A DNA stretch of 46,557 nt from Bacteroidaceae bacterium (GTDB lineage: Bacteria; Bacteroidota; Bacteroidia; Bacteroidales; Bacteroidaceae), in NCBI GenBank assembly GCA_024684455.1, contig JAIKWU010000042.1, positions 1-46,557 on the forward strand, given 5' to 3'. Shown piece by piece: positions 19,224 through 27,948 of the stretch. A model generated the notes under the pieces. It searched no databases. It saw only the letters and a list, made by a program, of their open reading frames with translations, and was not told the origin of the DNA. Within the stretch, counting starts at the first letter, position 1. Each line of letters starts with the position of its first letter. A program made the position numbers and the translations under genes.

Positions 19224-20003
19224 TCACCAGCATTTCCACGGAGCCTTTCCGTCTTTCCACATCTCGTTCAATTCGCTGTTGTCGCGCATCATGTCCATCG
19301 GCTTCCAAAAGCCACGGTGCTTGAAGGCGTGCATCTTGCCTTCGCGGGCCATGCGTTCCAGTGGTCCCTTCTCGAAGATACACGTATCGTCACCCTTGGG
19401 AATGTAATCGAACACCTCAGGCTCGCAGACGAAGTAGCCAGCGTTGATCCAATTGCCGTCACCGTCGGGCTTCTCCAGAAACGACTTCACCATGTTGGTC
19501 TCGTGGTTGATCTGCACGGAGCCGAACTTTCCAGCGGGCTTATAGACCGTCATCGAGATGGTGGCGCCGCTGTCGATGTGTGCCTGGATGGTGTCGGCGA
19601 TGTTGAGGTCGGTGACACCGTCGCCATAGGTCAGGCAGAACCGTTCCTGACCGATGTAGGGCTGGATGCGCTTCACACGTCCGCCTGTCATGGTGTTCAG
19701 CCCTGTGTCAATCAGCGTCACACGCCAGTTCTCAGAGTGGTCGTTGTGGGTCTCGACCGTACCGTCGGCAAGGTTGACCGTCATGTCGCTGTTGTGCGTA
19801 AAGTAGTTGACGAAGTATTCCTTGATGACGTACTGCTTGTATCCGCAGCAAATCACGAAGTCGTTGATGCCATAATGGCTGTAGGTCTTCATGATGTGCC
19901 AGAGAATCGGCTTGCCGCCGATTTCGACCATAGGTTTTGGTATCAGATGAGTCGCTTCGCTCAGGCGTGAACCAAATCCGCCTGCCAAGATAACGGCTTT
20001 CAT
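19224..20003 (-). CDS. rfbF: Glucose-1-phosphate cytidylyltransferase
   Basis: A 259-residue nucleotidyltransferase that makes CDP-glucose from CTP and glucose-1-phosphate. It opens MKAVILAGGFGSRLSEATHL with IPKPMVEIGGKPILWHI, the pattern specific to RfbF/DdhA, and ends with KDGKAPWKCW, also typical. It is the first gene of the glycan operon; rfbH follows after 20 bases. Confidence 0.95.
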   Translation of the reverse strand: MKAVILAGGFGSRLSEATHLIPKPMVEIGGKPILWHIMKTYSHYGINDFVICCGYKQYVIKEYFVNYFTHNSDMTVNLADGTVETHNDHSENWRVTLIDTGLNTMTGGRVKRIQPYIGQERFCLTYGDGVTDLNIADTIQAHIDSGATISMTVYKPAGKFGSVQINHETNMVKSFLEKPDGDGNWINAGYFVCEPEVFDYIPKGDDTCIFEKGPLERMAREGKMHAFKHRGFWKPMDMMRDNSELNEMWKDGKAPWKCW

Positions 20004-20079
20004 GTAGAAAAGTGGTTTTTTAGTAGTCTGATAAAGTCAAAATGTAGGTCCTACGCGCACGCTACGCGCACAGACTTTG

Positions 20080-20087
20080 CAAAGGTA
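20080..20087 (-). promoter_or_regulatory. -7 box of the rfbF operon
   Basis: TACCTTTG on the minus strand, 76 bases before the rfbF ATG. The -33 region lacks a clean TTTG. Between this box and the gene the sequence TACGCGCAC occurs twice, two bases apart (20053-20070). Hairpin array 3 lies 107 bases upstream. Confidence 0.55.
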
Positions 20088-20193
20088 CTGAATTTTTCTT
20101 GAATAAACAGAATGTTTTCCTGAAAATGTTACAAAAAACACTGCTTGGGCATACGGAACAGCACCGTTTTGCTTTCTCCACTATTCGCTTGCC

Positions 20194-20277
20194 GTACCAC
20201 TGCGATGAAACTTTTGTACCACTGCGGTGGTATAAGTGTTTCACTGCGATGAAACGTTCGTACCACTGCGGTGGTAC
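20194..20277. repeat. Hairpin array 3: four palindromes at 22-bp period
   Basis: Units begin at 20194, 20216, 20238 and 20260. GTACCACTGCGGTGGTAC (fourth unit, and nearly the second) and GTTTCACTGCGATGAAAC (third) are both palindromic with different stems. The first unit joins the left arm of one type to the right arm of the other. Degenerate units seem to continue at 20282 and 20304. The 344-bp gap between rfbF and the TPR gene holds only this array and the rfbF promoter. Confidence 0.85.
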
Positions 20278-20347
20278 AACTGTACCAACGCAAACGCTTC
20301 ATTTGGCACTGAAACGCACTTGATTTTCAGGCTGTTGCACTATATGC

Positions 20348-21220
20348 TCAGCGACACTCCTTCAACTCTTGCCGAAGGGATGCACGCGGGACACCGAGCG
20401 CGATGGCCTGTTCAAAGTCCGACAGAGCCTGACGGCGGTTGCCTTGCTGCTTGTGCAAATAGGCTCGGGCGAGGAGATAGTTGGTGTTCGACGGGGCGAG
20501 CGACAAAGCACGGTCGAGGTCCAGGATGGCAAGTTCGGGCTGATGGTTTTCGGCGTACATGCCCGAGCGGATGCTCAGGTATTCAGCATTGTCCTTCTCC
20601 TGATCTATGAGCAGGCTGATACGCTCGATAGCATCCTGCAGCCGCCCCGACTGCTGCGCGAGCATCGCCAAGCCGAGGCGCGCTATGCGGTTGTCGGCAT
20701 CGCGCTCAAGTACACGCTGATAGTCAGTGCGTGCCTCGTCGAGGCGACGGCTCTGGGCATAGCAATAGGCGCGACGGTTGCGGGCCTCAAGGTTGTCGGG
20801 CGCAACGTCGATAATGGTAGTCAGGTCGATGGCGGCCTTTCCATACTGCTCCAGCCGCATGTATAGTTCGGCACGCGAGGTGAGCAGCGGCACGGCTTCG
20901 GGTGCAAAACTCAGGGACATCGTGTAGGACTCAAGGGCCTCATTGGCCTTCTGCGTCCGCTGTGTGTCCTGCCAGTACATCCGTTCCTGAATCTTGCCCA
21001 GATTGTTGAAAACGAGTGCATTGCGATAGTCCTGGGGCGATGTCTTCAATGCCTGTTTGAACAGACTCTCGGCTGCGGACAGACTGTCATGCGTGGCTGC
21101 CGCAAGTGCCCGCTCAACATATTGCTCGTAGGTTTGGGCCGCCAGTGGGACAGCACAGACAATCCATATGAAAATGATGAAAAAATAACGTGTCAAAGGC
21201 TCAGGAATAAGAAATATCAA
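20348..21220 (-). CDS. Secreted tetratricopeptide-repeat protein
   Basis: A 290-residue protein with an N-terminal hydrophobic signal (residues 10-28, ending AAQ) and then about seven TPR-like helical pairs covering residues 30-285, for example YGKAAIDLTTIIDVAPDNLEARNR split over two helices and the ALSDFEQAIALG repeat near the end. TPR proteins act as protein-binding scaffolds; location is probably periplasmic. It starts three bases after the rsgA stop, so it is the last gene of the fumarase-frr-rsgA transcript. No specific partner can be named. Confidence 0.82.
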   Translation of the reverse strand: MIFLIPEPLTRYFFIIFIWIVCAVPLAAQTYEQYVERALAAATHDSLSAAESLFKQALKTSPQDYRNALVFNNLGKIQERMYWQDTQRTQKANEALESYTMSLSFAPEAVPLLTSRAELYMRLEQYGKAAIDLTTIIDVAPDNLEARNRRAYCYAQSRRLDEARTDYQRVLERDADNRIARLGLAMLAQQSGRLQDAIERISLLIDQEKDNAEYLSIRSGMYAENHQPELAILDLDRALSLAPSNTNYLLARAYLHKQQGNRRQALSDFEQAIALGVPRASLRQELKECR

Positions 21221-21223
21221 TTT

Positions 21224-22153
21224 TCAATTCTGACGGTAGCGGTCTTCGTCCTTGTCGCCGAGCATGGAAAGATACGACGCATAGCGGCTCTCACTGATGT
21301 CGTGCCGCTCGACGGCCTCACGAACGGCACAGCCTGGCTCATGGGTGTGCGTACAGTTGTTGAAGCGGCACTGGGCCGACGTTTTGAAAATTTCCTTGAA
21401 GTAGTGCCCTACTTCCTCGCGCTCCATGTCGAACGTGCCGAACCCCTTGATGCCTGGGGTGTCGATGATATAGCCGCCGTCACCCGTAGGGAACATCTCG
21501 GAGAACGTCGTCGTGTGGCGGCCAGTGTTGTACATGTCCGAAATCTCGGCAGTGCGCAGGTTAAGATGAGGAAACAGGCAGTTGATAAGCGTCGATTTGC
21601 CCACACCGCTGTTGCCACTGAGCAGGGTAATGCGGTCGGTCAACAGGGTGCGTAGTTCGTCGATGCCCTCGCCCGTCTCTGCACTGACGCAGCGGCATGA
21701 GTAGCCCACCGTCTCGTACAGACGACACATTCCCGTAAGCAAATCCCTGTCGTCCTCGTCGGTCAACAAGTCCGTCTTGTTGAACACGAGGACGACAGGG
21801 ATTCGGTAGGCTTCGGCCGAAGCCAGAAAGCGGTCGATGAAAGTCGTGGAGGTTTCGGGCTGGCGCACCGTCACGATGAGGAAACACTGATCGACGTTCG
21901 CAGCAAGGATGTGCGACTGCTTCGACAGGTTGATGGCACGACGGATGACGTAGTTCTTGCGGTCGTCGATGTCGGTAATCAGCGCCTCGCTCTCGACGGC
22001 ATGGAATGTCACACGGTCGCCGATCGCGACTGGGTTTGTCGAACGAATGCCACGCAGACGAAAGTTACCCTTCGCCCGCGCTTCCCAAGTCGTTCCGTCG
22101 TCAGCCAGAACCGTGTACCAACTGCCAGTGTTGCGAATGACGAGGCCGTGCAT
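21224..22153 (-). CDS. rsgA: Ribosome small-subunit GTPase RsgA
   Basis: A 309-residue circularly permuted GTPase that checks 30S subunit maturation. An N-terminal OB domain (1-70) precedes the permuted G domain: FNKTDLL (G4) comes before [12 protein letters not shown] (G1) and DTPGIKGFG (G3). The C-terminal zinc domain has [14 protein letters not shown]. It follows frr after 37 bases. Length and motifs are complete. Confidence 0.96.
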   Translation of the reverse strand: MHGLVIRNTGSWYTVLADDGTTWEARAKGNFRLRGIRSTNPVAIGDRVTFHAVESEALITDIDDRKNYVIRRAINLSKQSHILAANVDQCFLIVTVRQPETSTTFIDRFLASAEAYRIPVVLVFNKTDLLTDEDDRDLLTGMCRLYETVGYSCRCVSAETGEGIDELRTLLTDRITLLSGNSGVGKSTLINCLFPHLNLRTAEISDMYNTGRHTTTFSEMFPTGDGGYIIDTPGIKGFGTFDMEREEVGHYFKEIFKTSAQCRFNNCTHTHEPGCAVREAVERHDISESRYASYLSMLGDKDEDRYRQN

Positions 22154-22169
22154 CTTTGAGAAAAGATTC

Positions 22170-22189
22170 CTTCGGGACTGCGCCCGAAG
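22170..22189 (-). terminator. Hairpin between frr and rsgA
   Basis: On the minus strand CTTCGGG pairs with CCCGAAG across GCGCAGT, followed by GAATCTTTTCTC. It starts two bases after the frr stop and lies only 16 bases before the rsgA start. It may be a partial terminator or processing site in the operon. Confidence 0.4.
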
Positions 22190-22190
22190 C

Positions 22191-22751
22191 CTATACCGTC
22201 ATGATTTCCTTGTTCTTGGCATCGAGCATCTCGTCCAGTTTCTTGATGTACTTGTCGTGCAGTTTCTGGACTTTCTCCTCGGCATCCTTCTCAAGGTCCT
22301 CGGGCACACCGTTCTTCACGCTCTTCTTCAGTCTTTCGATGGCTTCACGGCGTGAGTTACGAACAGAAATCTTGGCGGTCTCGCACTCCTTGTTACACTG
22401 CTTCGTGAGGTCGCGGCGACGCTCCTCCGTCAGTGCGGGAATGCCAAGACGGATCACCTCGCCGTTGTTCTCCGGCATGATGCCTACGTTGGAGTCGATA
22501 ATGGCCTTTTCAATAACCTTGAACATCGACTTGTCCCACGGCTTGATGGTGATGCTTCGGGCGTCGGGTGTGGCGAGCGATGCAACGTTCGACAGCGGAA
22601 CCATCTGTCCGTAACTATCAACGCGAACAGCATCAAGGATGTGGACATTAGCCTTGCCTGCACGGATGCGTGACAGGCTTTCTTCGAGGTGCATCGAAGC
22701 CATTTCCATAGCCTCTTCGGCCTCGTCAAGATACTTTTTTACTTCTTCCAT
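22191..22751 (-). CDS. frr: Ribosome recycling factor
   Basis: A 186-residue RRF that splits post-termination ribosomes with EF-G. It is a complete family member with [43 protein letters not shown] and the C-terminal [20 protein letters not shown] helix. The start at 22751 (MEEVKK) gives the family's usual length; the longer frame overlaps the intergenic region after fumarase. It sits 35 bases downstream of the fumarase gene. Confidence 0.97.
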   Translation of the reverse strand: MEEVKKYLDEAEEAMEMASMHLEESLSRIRAGKANVHILDAVRVDSYGQMVPLSNVASLATPDARSITIKPWDKSMFKVIEKAIIDSNVGIMPENNGEVIRLGIPALTEERRRDLTKQCNKECETAKISVRNSRREAIERLKKSVKNGVPEDLEKDAEEKVQKLHDKYIKKLDEMLDAKNKEIMTV

Positions 22752-22786
22752 TGTTGATGGGGATGATATAAATGTTGTGTGTGTGA

Positions 22787-24439
22787 TTATTTGAGAATCG
22801 TGCATCCTGTGCAGGGCTTCAACTGCTTGAAAAAGTCGTTGCCCTTGTCATCGACGAGGATGAAGGCGGGGAAGTCTTCGACCTCTATCTTCCAGATGGC
22901 TTCCATACCGAGTTCTGGATACTCAACGCATTCTATCGACTTGATGTTGTTCTGAGCAAGGATGGCTGCAGGGCCGCCGATGGAACCGAGGTAGAAGCCA
23001 CCGTGCTTCTGGCAGGCGTCAGTCACCTGCTGTGTGCGATTGCCTTTTGCGAGCATAATCATCGAGCCGCCGTGGTCTTGGAACTCGTCCACGTAGGGGT
23101 CCATGCGATTGGCAGTCGTCGGGCCCATCGAGCCGCAGGCCATGCCAGCCGGTGTTTTGGCTGGACCTGCATAGTAGATGGGGTGGTTCTTCATGTACTC
23201 AGGCATGGGTTCGCCGGCATCGAGGCGAGCCTTGATTTTTGCGTGTGCGATGTCACGGCCGACAATGATGGTGCCGTTGAGCGACAGACGTGTGGAAACG
23301 GGATACTGGCTCAGTTGCTTGCACACTTCGCTCATCGGGCGGTTGAGGTCAACGCGCACGACGTCGCCTTCGCCTGCACGGCGCAGTTCTTCGGGGATGA
23401 GTTCGCCTGGGTTGTCGTCCATGCGCTCAATCCAGATGCCGTCCTTGTTGATTTTCGCTTTGATGTTGCGGTCGGCAGAGCATGATACACCGAGTCCGAT
23501 GGGGCACGATGCGCCGTGGCGGGGCAGACGGACAACACGCACATCGTGTGCCATGTACTTGCCACTGAACTGTGCGCCGAGGCCTATCTTGTAGGCTTCC
23601 TTCAACAGTTCCTCTTCGAGTGCGACGTCGCGGAAGGCACGTCCTGTCTCGTCGCCGGTCGTAGGCAGCGAGTCATAGTAGTGGGTCGAGGCGAGTTTGA
23701 CGGTGAGCAAGTTTTTCTCGGCACTCGTACCACCGATGACAAAAGCGATGTGGTAGGGAGGACAAGCCGCCGTGCCGAGGCTCTTCATCTTTTCCACGAG
23801 GAAAGGCACGAGTGTTCCATGGTTCTGGATACGGGCCTTCGTCTCCTGGTAGAGGTAGGTCTTGTTGGCCGAACCGCCACCTTTGGTGACCATGAGGAAG
23901 CGATACTCCATGCCTTCTGTGGCTTCGATGTCAATCTGGGCGGGCAAGTTGCACTTGGTGTTCACCTCCTCGTACATTGAGAGAGGGGCATTCTGCGAGT
24001 AGCGCAAGTTGTCTTCGGTATAGGTCTCATATACGCCCTTCGACAGGTACTCCTCGTCACAGAATCCCGTCCACACCTGCTGTCCCTTCTCGCCGTGGAT
24101 GATGGCTGTGCCCGTATCCTGACAGAGTGGCAACTGTCCCTTGGCCGAAACCTCGGCGTTGCGCAGGAAGGTCAGGGCGACGTACTTGTCGTTGTCGCTT
24201 GCTTCGGGGTCACGCAGAATCTTCGCCACCTGCTCATTGTGCGAGCGGCGCAGGAAGAAACTGACGTTGTGGAAGGCTGCCTTCGAAATCAGTTCGAGTG
24301 CCTCCGGCTGTACTTTCAGAATGGGTTTTCCCTCAAATTCACCGACACTGACATACTGGTCCGTCAACTTCACATATTCCGTGTCGTCCTTGCCCAGTTG
24401 GAACATCGGTGCATACTTGAATTCAGGTGCTTTAGCCAT
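22787..24439 (-). CDS. Class I fumarate hydratase ([4Fe-4S])
   Basis: A 550-residue oxygen-sensitive fumarase interconverting fumarate and malate, part of the reductive branch that gives succinate in Bacteroidales. The N-terminal alpha part contains the cluster cysteine in [10 protein letters not shown] (about 106) and others in [10 protein letters not shown] and [16 protein letters not shown]. The C-terminal beta part has [13 protein letters not shown] and ends CTGCTILK. The single-chain form equals FumA/FumB. It is first in a transcript with frr, rsgA and the TPR gene and has a full promoter. Confidence 0.95.
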   Translation of the reverse strand: MAKAPEFKYAPMFQLGKDDTEYVKLTDQYVSVGEFEGKPILKVQPEALELISKAAFHNVSFFLRRSHNEQVAKILRDPEASDNDKYVALTFLRNAEVSAKGQLPLCQDTGTAIIHGEKGQQVWTGFCDEEYLSKGVYETYTEDNLRYSQNAPLSMYEEVNTKCNLPAQIDIEATEGMEYRFLMVTKGGGSANKTYLYQETKARIQNHGTLVPFLVEKMKSLGTAACPPYHIAFVIGGTSAEKNLLTVKLASTHYYDSLPTTGDETGRAFRDVALEEELLKEAYKIGLGAQFSGKYMAHDVRVVRLPRHGASCPIGLGVSCSADRNIKAKINKDGIWIERMDDNPGELIPEELRRAGEGDVVRVDLNRPMSEVCKQLSQYPVSTRLSLNGTIIVGRDIAHAKIKARLDAGEPMPEYMKNHPIYYAGPAKTPAGMACGSMGPTTANRMDPYVDEFQDHGGSMIMLAKGNRTQQVTDACQKHGGFYLGSIGGPAAILAQNNIKSIECVEYPELGMEAIWKIEVEDFPAFILVDDKGNDFFKQLKPCTGCTILK

Positions 24440-24491
24440 AAAATCGTTTGTTATTTAGTGTGTACTGATTAACTTAAAACATAAGATTGCG

Positions 24492-24522
24492 CAAAGATAG
24501 TGCAAGTTGAGCGGAAAACAAA
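24492..24522 (-). promoter_or_regulatory. Promoter of the fumarase operon
   Basis: On the minus strand TTTG (24519-24522), 19 bases, then TATCTTTG (24492-24499), a full Bacteroidetes promoter 53 bases before the fumarase ATG. Confidence 0.8.
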
Positions 24523-24589
24523 ATAAAACTCCATTTTTTTAACAAATGCAGGTTGTTTTCACGGAGAGAGAAGTGTTATGATCCTTGAG

Positions 24590-24694
24590 GAAAAGAGGAA
24601 CAACTTCAGCATCCTCTCCCGCAAACCGCGACTTGCCCGTCGGCAAAGGGCATCGCGGCGGCCTAGACCCTGTGGAAGCTCCACCAAATGGTGC
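24590..24694. other. Hairpin-rich spacer, possible structured RNA or old repeat
   Basis: The divergent spacer between fumarase and the VTC gene holds nested inverted repeats: GAGGA/TCCTC at about 24595-24615; CCGCGA+TGCCC pairing with GGGCA+TCGCGG (24626-24658, eleven pairs with a two-base bulge); GTGGA-agc-TCCAC (24672-24684); and the overlapping alternative CACCA-aa-TGGTG (24682-24693). The base composition is more like coding DNA than the AT-rich flanks. No promoter pointing into it is evident and no protein family is recognised. Confidence 0.35.
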
Positions 24695-24754
24695 ATAAAA
24701 AACGTATCTACTAAGTTTTTTGTTAAAAAATTAGGTCGGGTGGAAGAAAAGCCG

Positions 24755-24762
24755 TATCTTTG
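24755..24762 (+). promoter_or_regulatory. Candidate -7 box of the VTC operon
   Basis: TATCTTTG lies 54 bases before the chosen VTC start at 24817. No TTTG is seen at the usual upstream distance. Confidence 0.5.
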
Positions 24763-24816
24763 CCACATTAAATTGCGATAATGTGCGCCTGTGCCTACGC
24801 GACACGCACCTTTTAT

Positions 24817-25629
24817 ATGACACCTGACTACGATCACAGCATCCTCACCCTGCTTGGCGCGATGCAACCCATCACGCTCGACGAGATGTCGTCGATACGG
24901 CTCATGAACCGCATCGACACAAAGTTCGTCTGCTCCAAGCGACAACTTACCGAGATGCTGCGTCTCGTCCGCGAAAAATACTACGTCCAGGAAGTCAACG
25001 GCGACCGCGTCAGCCCCTACCGTACCACCTACTTCGACACGGACAACTATGCGCAGTATATGCAGCACCACAACCGCCACGCCCGACGCACCAAAGTGCG
25101 TGTGCGCACTTACTTGTCGTCGGGCGACCTGACGTTCCTCGAGGTGAAGAAGAAGAACAACCACATGCGCACCAAGAAGAAACGCATCGAGGTACCAAGT
25201 CTCGAAGCCGCACAACAAGTGGCAGGCACCGCAGAACTGGTCCGCGAGCGTACTGGCCTCGACTTTCTCGCCATGCACCCCATCGTGCAGAATCACTTCG
25301 AGCGCATCACCCTTGTCAACATGGGCAAGACCGAGCGTCTGACCATCGACTTCAACGTGCGTTTCCACAACTACGAAACCACGCTCGACCGCGACACAGG
25401 CAACATCGTCATCATCGAACTGAAACGCGACGGCAATGTCTATTCGCCCATCCTGTCCATCCTGCGCGACCTGCACATCCATCCCACAGGATTCTCGAAA
25501 TGCTGCATCGGCATGGCCATGACCGACCCTGGGCTCAAGCAGAACAACTTCAAGGAAAAACTACGGCTGCTCCGCAAAATCAACGCCGACGAAACCTATC
25601 GCATCCGCTACGACGAAGATATCTGCTGA
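24817..25629 (+). CDS. VTC-domain protein (polyphosphate polymerase-like)
   Basis: A 270-residue protein with the VTC tunnel-fold domain known from yeast Vtc4, which makes polyphosphate from ATP. Recognisable are RLMNRIDTKFVCSK, YRTTYFDTDNYAQY, KVRVRTY, LEVKKKNN and VIIELKRDGN, the basic and acidic strands lining the tunnel in the family. The start at 24817 was preferred over 24781 because it leaves a leader of about 45 bases from the -7 box and gives a family-like N-terminus. It is followed by DUF4956, its common partner. Whether bacterial members make polyphosphate is not shown by the sequence. Confidence 0.85.
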   Translation: MTPDYDHSILTLLGAMQPITLDEMSSIRLMNRIDTKFVCSKRQLTEMLRLVREKYYVQEVNGDRVSPYRTTYFDTDNYAQYMQHHNRHARRTKVRVRTYLSSGDLTFLEVKKKNNHMRTKKKRIEVPSLEAAQQVAGTAELVRERTGLDFLAMHPIVQNHFERITLVNMGKTERLTIDFNVRFHNYETTLDRDTGNIVIIELKRDGNVYSPILSILRDLHIHPTGFSKCCIGMAMTDPGLKQNNFKEKLRLLRKINADETYRIRYDEDIC

Positions 25630-25675
25630 AAATTAAAAAAGCAATTAAAAGCAAACAACAATAACTAAATAATAC

Positions 25676-26383
25676 ATGGACACACTGAACGACTTTCTCC
25701 TCTCCCTCACGGGCGACTCCGCCAGAATCATCGACCTGATTCTGCGACTGATCATCAACACCGTCTTCTGCTTCATCATCGCCAGAGGACTGTACTTCCC
25801 GAAGAGCCGTCGCAACGACTTCTTCTTCACCTACCTGCTCATGGGCTTCGCCATCTTCATGCTCATCCACCTGATGGGCGACTCGAAGATCAAGACAGGT
25901 ATAGCGATGGGACTCTTCGCCATTTTCAGCATCATGCGCTACCGCACGGAGAGTGTACCCATCCGCGAAATGACCTACCTCTTCCTCACCATCGCCATGG
26001 CAACCATCAACGGCGTGGCATGGGAAGCCAACATCAGCGGCAAGCATCCCGACTTCCTCGGCCCCGAACTCGTGAGTGCCGGCGAACTCATCCTTACCGA
26101 CCTACTCTTCGTTCTCGCTATCTGGATTGTCGAACGCGTCAACTTCGCACGCGGACTCTCGTCGAAGTTCATCCGCTACGACAAGATCGACCTCATCACG
26201 CCTGAGCGCCACGACGAACTCATCGAAGACCTGAAGAAGCGCACAGGCCTCGACATCACGAAGGTTTCCATCGGCTCCATCGACTTCCTCAAGGACATGG
26301 CGCTGCTCAAGATCTTCTACAACGACAACGACAGCGAACACGGCGAGGAAAACCTCGACAAACTGCCCAAAATGTTTCAGTAA
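25676..26383 (+). CDS. DUF4956 membrane protein
   Basis: A 235-residue protein with four membrane helices in residues 18-160 and a soluble C-terminal domain of about 75 residues. The block GLFAIFSIMRYRTESVPIRE is the DUF4956 hallmark. The family is regularly found next to VTC-domain proteins, which suggests it is the membrane partner of the VTC protein. Its stop overlaps the next start as TAATG (26381-26385). The biochemical role is unknown. Confidence 0.87.
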   Translation: MDTLNDFLLSLTGDSARIIDLILRLIINTVFCFIIARGLYFPKSRRNDFFFTYLLMGFAIFMLIHLMGDSKIKTGIAMGLFAIFSIMRYRTESVPIREMTYLFLTIAMATINGVAWEANISGKHPDFLGPELVSAGELILTDLLFVLAIWIVERVNFARGLSSKFIRYDKIDLITPERHDELIEDLKKRTGLDITKVSIGSIDFLKDMALLKIFYNDNDSEHGEENLDKLPKMFQ

Positions 26384-27519
26384 TGAAAAAACAACTCATC
26401 ATCCTGTCCGTCTTTGCGACCGCCACAATGCCACTCTGTGCGCAGGAAATCCCCATGGCCGACCAGCCTGTGCCAGTAGCGTATGACGACCGTTTCGGCA
26501 GTTATTTCATCGGCGGCCTCAAAGACATTGAGATTGTCGAAGAAGGCATTTCGTCCGACTTCGGCATCGATGTCTCCTTCGACGTGGAGAAGAAAATTAC
26601 GCCTCGTTTTGACGTGTCGCTTGGTGTCAACCTGCGCACACAGGACAACAGCCGCAAGATGGAACGCCGTATGATTAGCGTCGGCATGGGCTACAAACTC
26701 ATTGACACCCGCAAGTTCGACCTCAAGGCAGGCTTTAACTTCGACTACTACGGCATGATGAAACTGGCGGAAAGAGAAAACTACGAGAAACTCGCAGAGC
26801 ACTACGCCACGGACAACATAACGGGCGAGTACATTGACAAGAACAAAGACGGAGTTGTGCCCGACCTTGACGGTTACAACTATCGCAAAGGCTACAAGAT
26901 AACCGACAGTTATTGGCGCGGACGCGAACGCTACTCACTCTCGCTCTCCGCCAGTTACAAGCCCTCGAAACGCTGGACCTTCACCCTCAAGGAAACATTT
27001 CAGTACAGCCATTACAACACCACCGACTCGCTTGACCGCACACGCTATACCGAAGTACGCCACAAGTGGCGCGAAGCCTGGAAAGCCGAGGACGACATCC
27101 GTGGCATGGCCGACCCACGAACAGGCGACGACCTCCTACCGCTCTACTACGACAGTTTCAACTACAGCATCAACGGCGACGGCGATGCGCTCTACACACC
27201 AGCCAACAAGCCGGAAAGGGCTCTCCCCTTCGCCGACGAAGACAAGAAAGCACCACGTCGCGCAAAAGACAAACTTGTGCTCCGCTCGAAACTGACCATC
27301 GAGTACAACGTCAAAGGTGTGCCCCTCAATCCCTTCGCCAGCGTCGATTACGGCTGCGGCCTCAATTACTCGACGTCGAAGTGGAAGTACACCGTCGGTC
27401 TGGATTGGAAAATCACCAAGACCAACAAGTTCACCATCTTCTATCGCTATCAGCACGAGAACGATGACGACGAACCGAACGGCAACCTGCTCGGCATCGG
27501 CTACAAAATCAATCTATAG
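26383..27519 (+). CDS. Secreted beta-rich protein, probable outer-membrane barrel
   Basis: A 378-residue protein with a signal peptide (residues 1-20, cut after LCAQ). The rest is rich in alternating aromatic/polar strands (RFDVSLGVNLRTQD, RYSLSLSASYKPSKRWTFTL, YTVGLDWKITKTNKFTIFYRYQ) and ends GIGYKINL, as in DUF2490-like outer-membrane barrels. It overlaps the DUF4956 stop, so it belongs to the same operon and may form the outer-membrane part of this system. The family assignment is by strand pattern rather than a sharp motif. Confidence 0.65.
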   Translation: MKKQLIILSVFATATMPLCAQEIPMADQPVPVAYDDRFGSYFIGGLKDIEIVEEGISSDFGIDVSFDVEKKITPRFDVSLGVNLRTQDNSRKMERRMISVGMGYKLIDTRKFDLKAGFNFDYYGMMKLAERENYEKLAEHYATDNITGEYIDKNKDGVVPDLDGYNYRKGYKITDSYWRGRERYSLSLSASYKPSKRWTFTLKETFQYSHYNTTDSLDRTRYTEVRHKWREAWKAEDDIRGMADPRTGDDLLPLYYDSFNYSINGDGDALYTPANKPERALPFADEDKKAPRRAKDKLVLRSKLTIEYNVKGVPLNPFASVDYGCGLNYSTSKWKYTVGLDWKITKTNKFTIFYRYQHENDDDEPNGNLLGIGYKINL

Positions 27520-27542
27520 TAACTCCGTAACAAAGAAACAAT

Positions 27543-27932
27543 ATGAAAAGAATCATGATGATGGCACTCGCCACAATGTTTTGTCTGTCGGCACTTGCTG
27601 ACGACTATACACTGTACGTTCAGACGGCAGCAGCAGAATACACCTACGCCTTCGACGACCTACAGCGCATTACTTTTTCCGACGGCAACATGGTCATCGC
27701 CACAAAAACAGGCGAAACTGCTGCAGTGAACATCAGCAGCATCGAGCGTGTTTTTTTCGACAAAGTCGCTACTGGTATCAAGAGCGTCGAGAATGCCGAG
27801 GACGTGGAGTCGGGTACCAATCGCGAAGTGTACGACCTCTCAGGACGCCGCGTCTCAACGAACGCTGTGCTTCCCAAAGGCATCTATGTCGTGAAAGAAG
27901 GCGGAAAGACCTTTAAGATTGTGAAGAAATAA
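27543..27932 (+). CDS. Small secreted protein with a Prevotella-type C-terminal tail
   Basis: A 129-residue protein with a signal peptide (1-19) and then a short beta module YTYAFDDLQRITFSDGNMV with SSIERVFF, common at the N-terminus of Prevotella surface proteins. The C-terminal tail has VYDLSGRRV then LPKGIYVVKEGGKTFKIV, which resembles type IX secretion sorting tails. It is almost only signal, module and tail with no cargo domain. The beta module is related to that at the start of the next protein (DEMIFSADGKTLTI with IDSITF). Confidence 0.65.
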   Translation: MKRIMMMALATMFCLSALADDYTLYVQTAAAEYTYAFDDLQRITFSDGNMVIATKTGETAAVNISSIERVFFDKVATGIKSVENAEDVESGTNREVYDLSGRRVSTNAVLPKGIYVVKEGGKTFKIVKK

Positions 27933-27948
27933 AGAAAGGGACAGACTT

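Noticed and set aside
20194..20277. Reading the 22-bp arrays as a CRISPR array
   Set aside because: The gaps between palindromes are only about 4-10 bases, there are no spacer-length unique segments, and no cas gene is nearby.
24578..24781. Small plus-strand ORF of 67 codons in the fumarase-VTC spacer
   Set aside because: Composition is Arg/Lys-rich without a recognisable family, it has no promoter before it, and the hairpin structure explains the sequence pattern as well.
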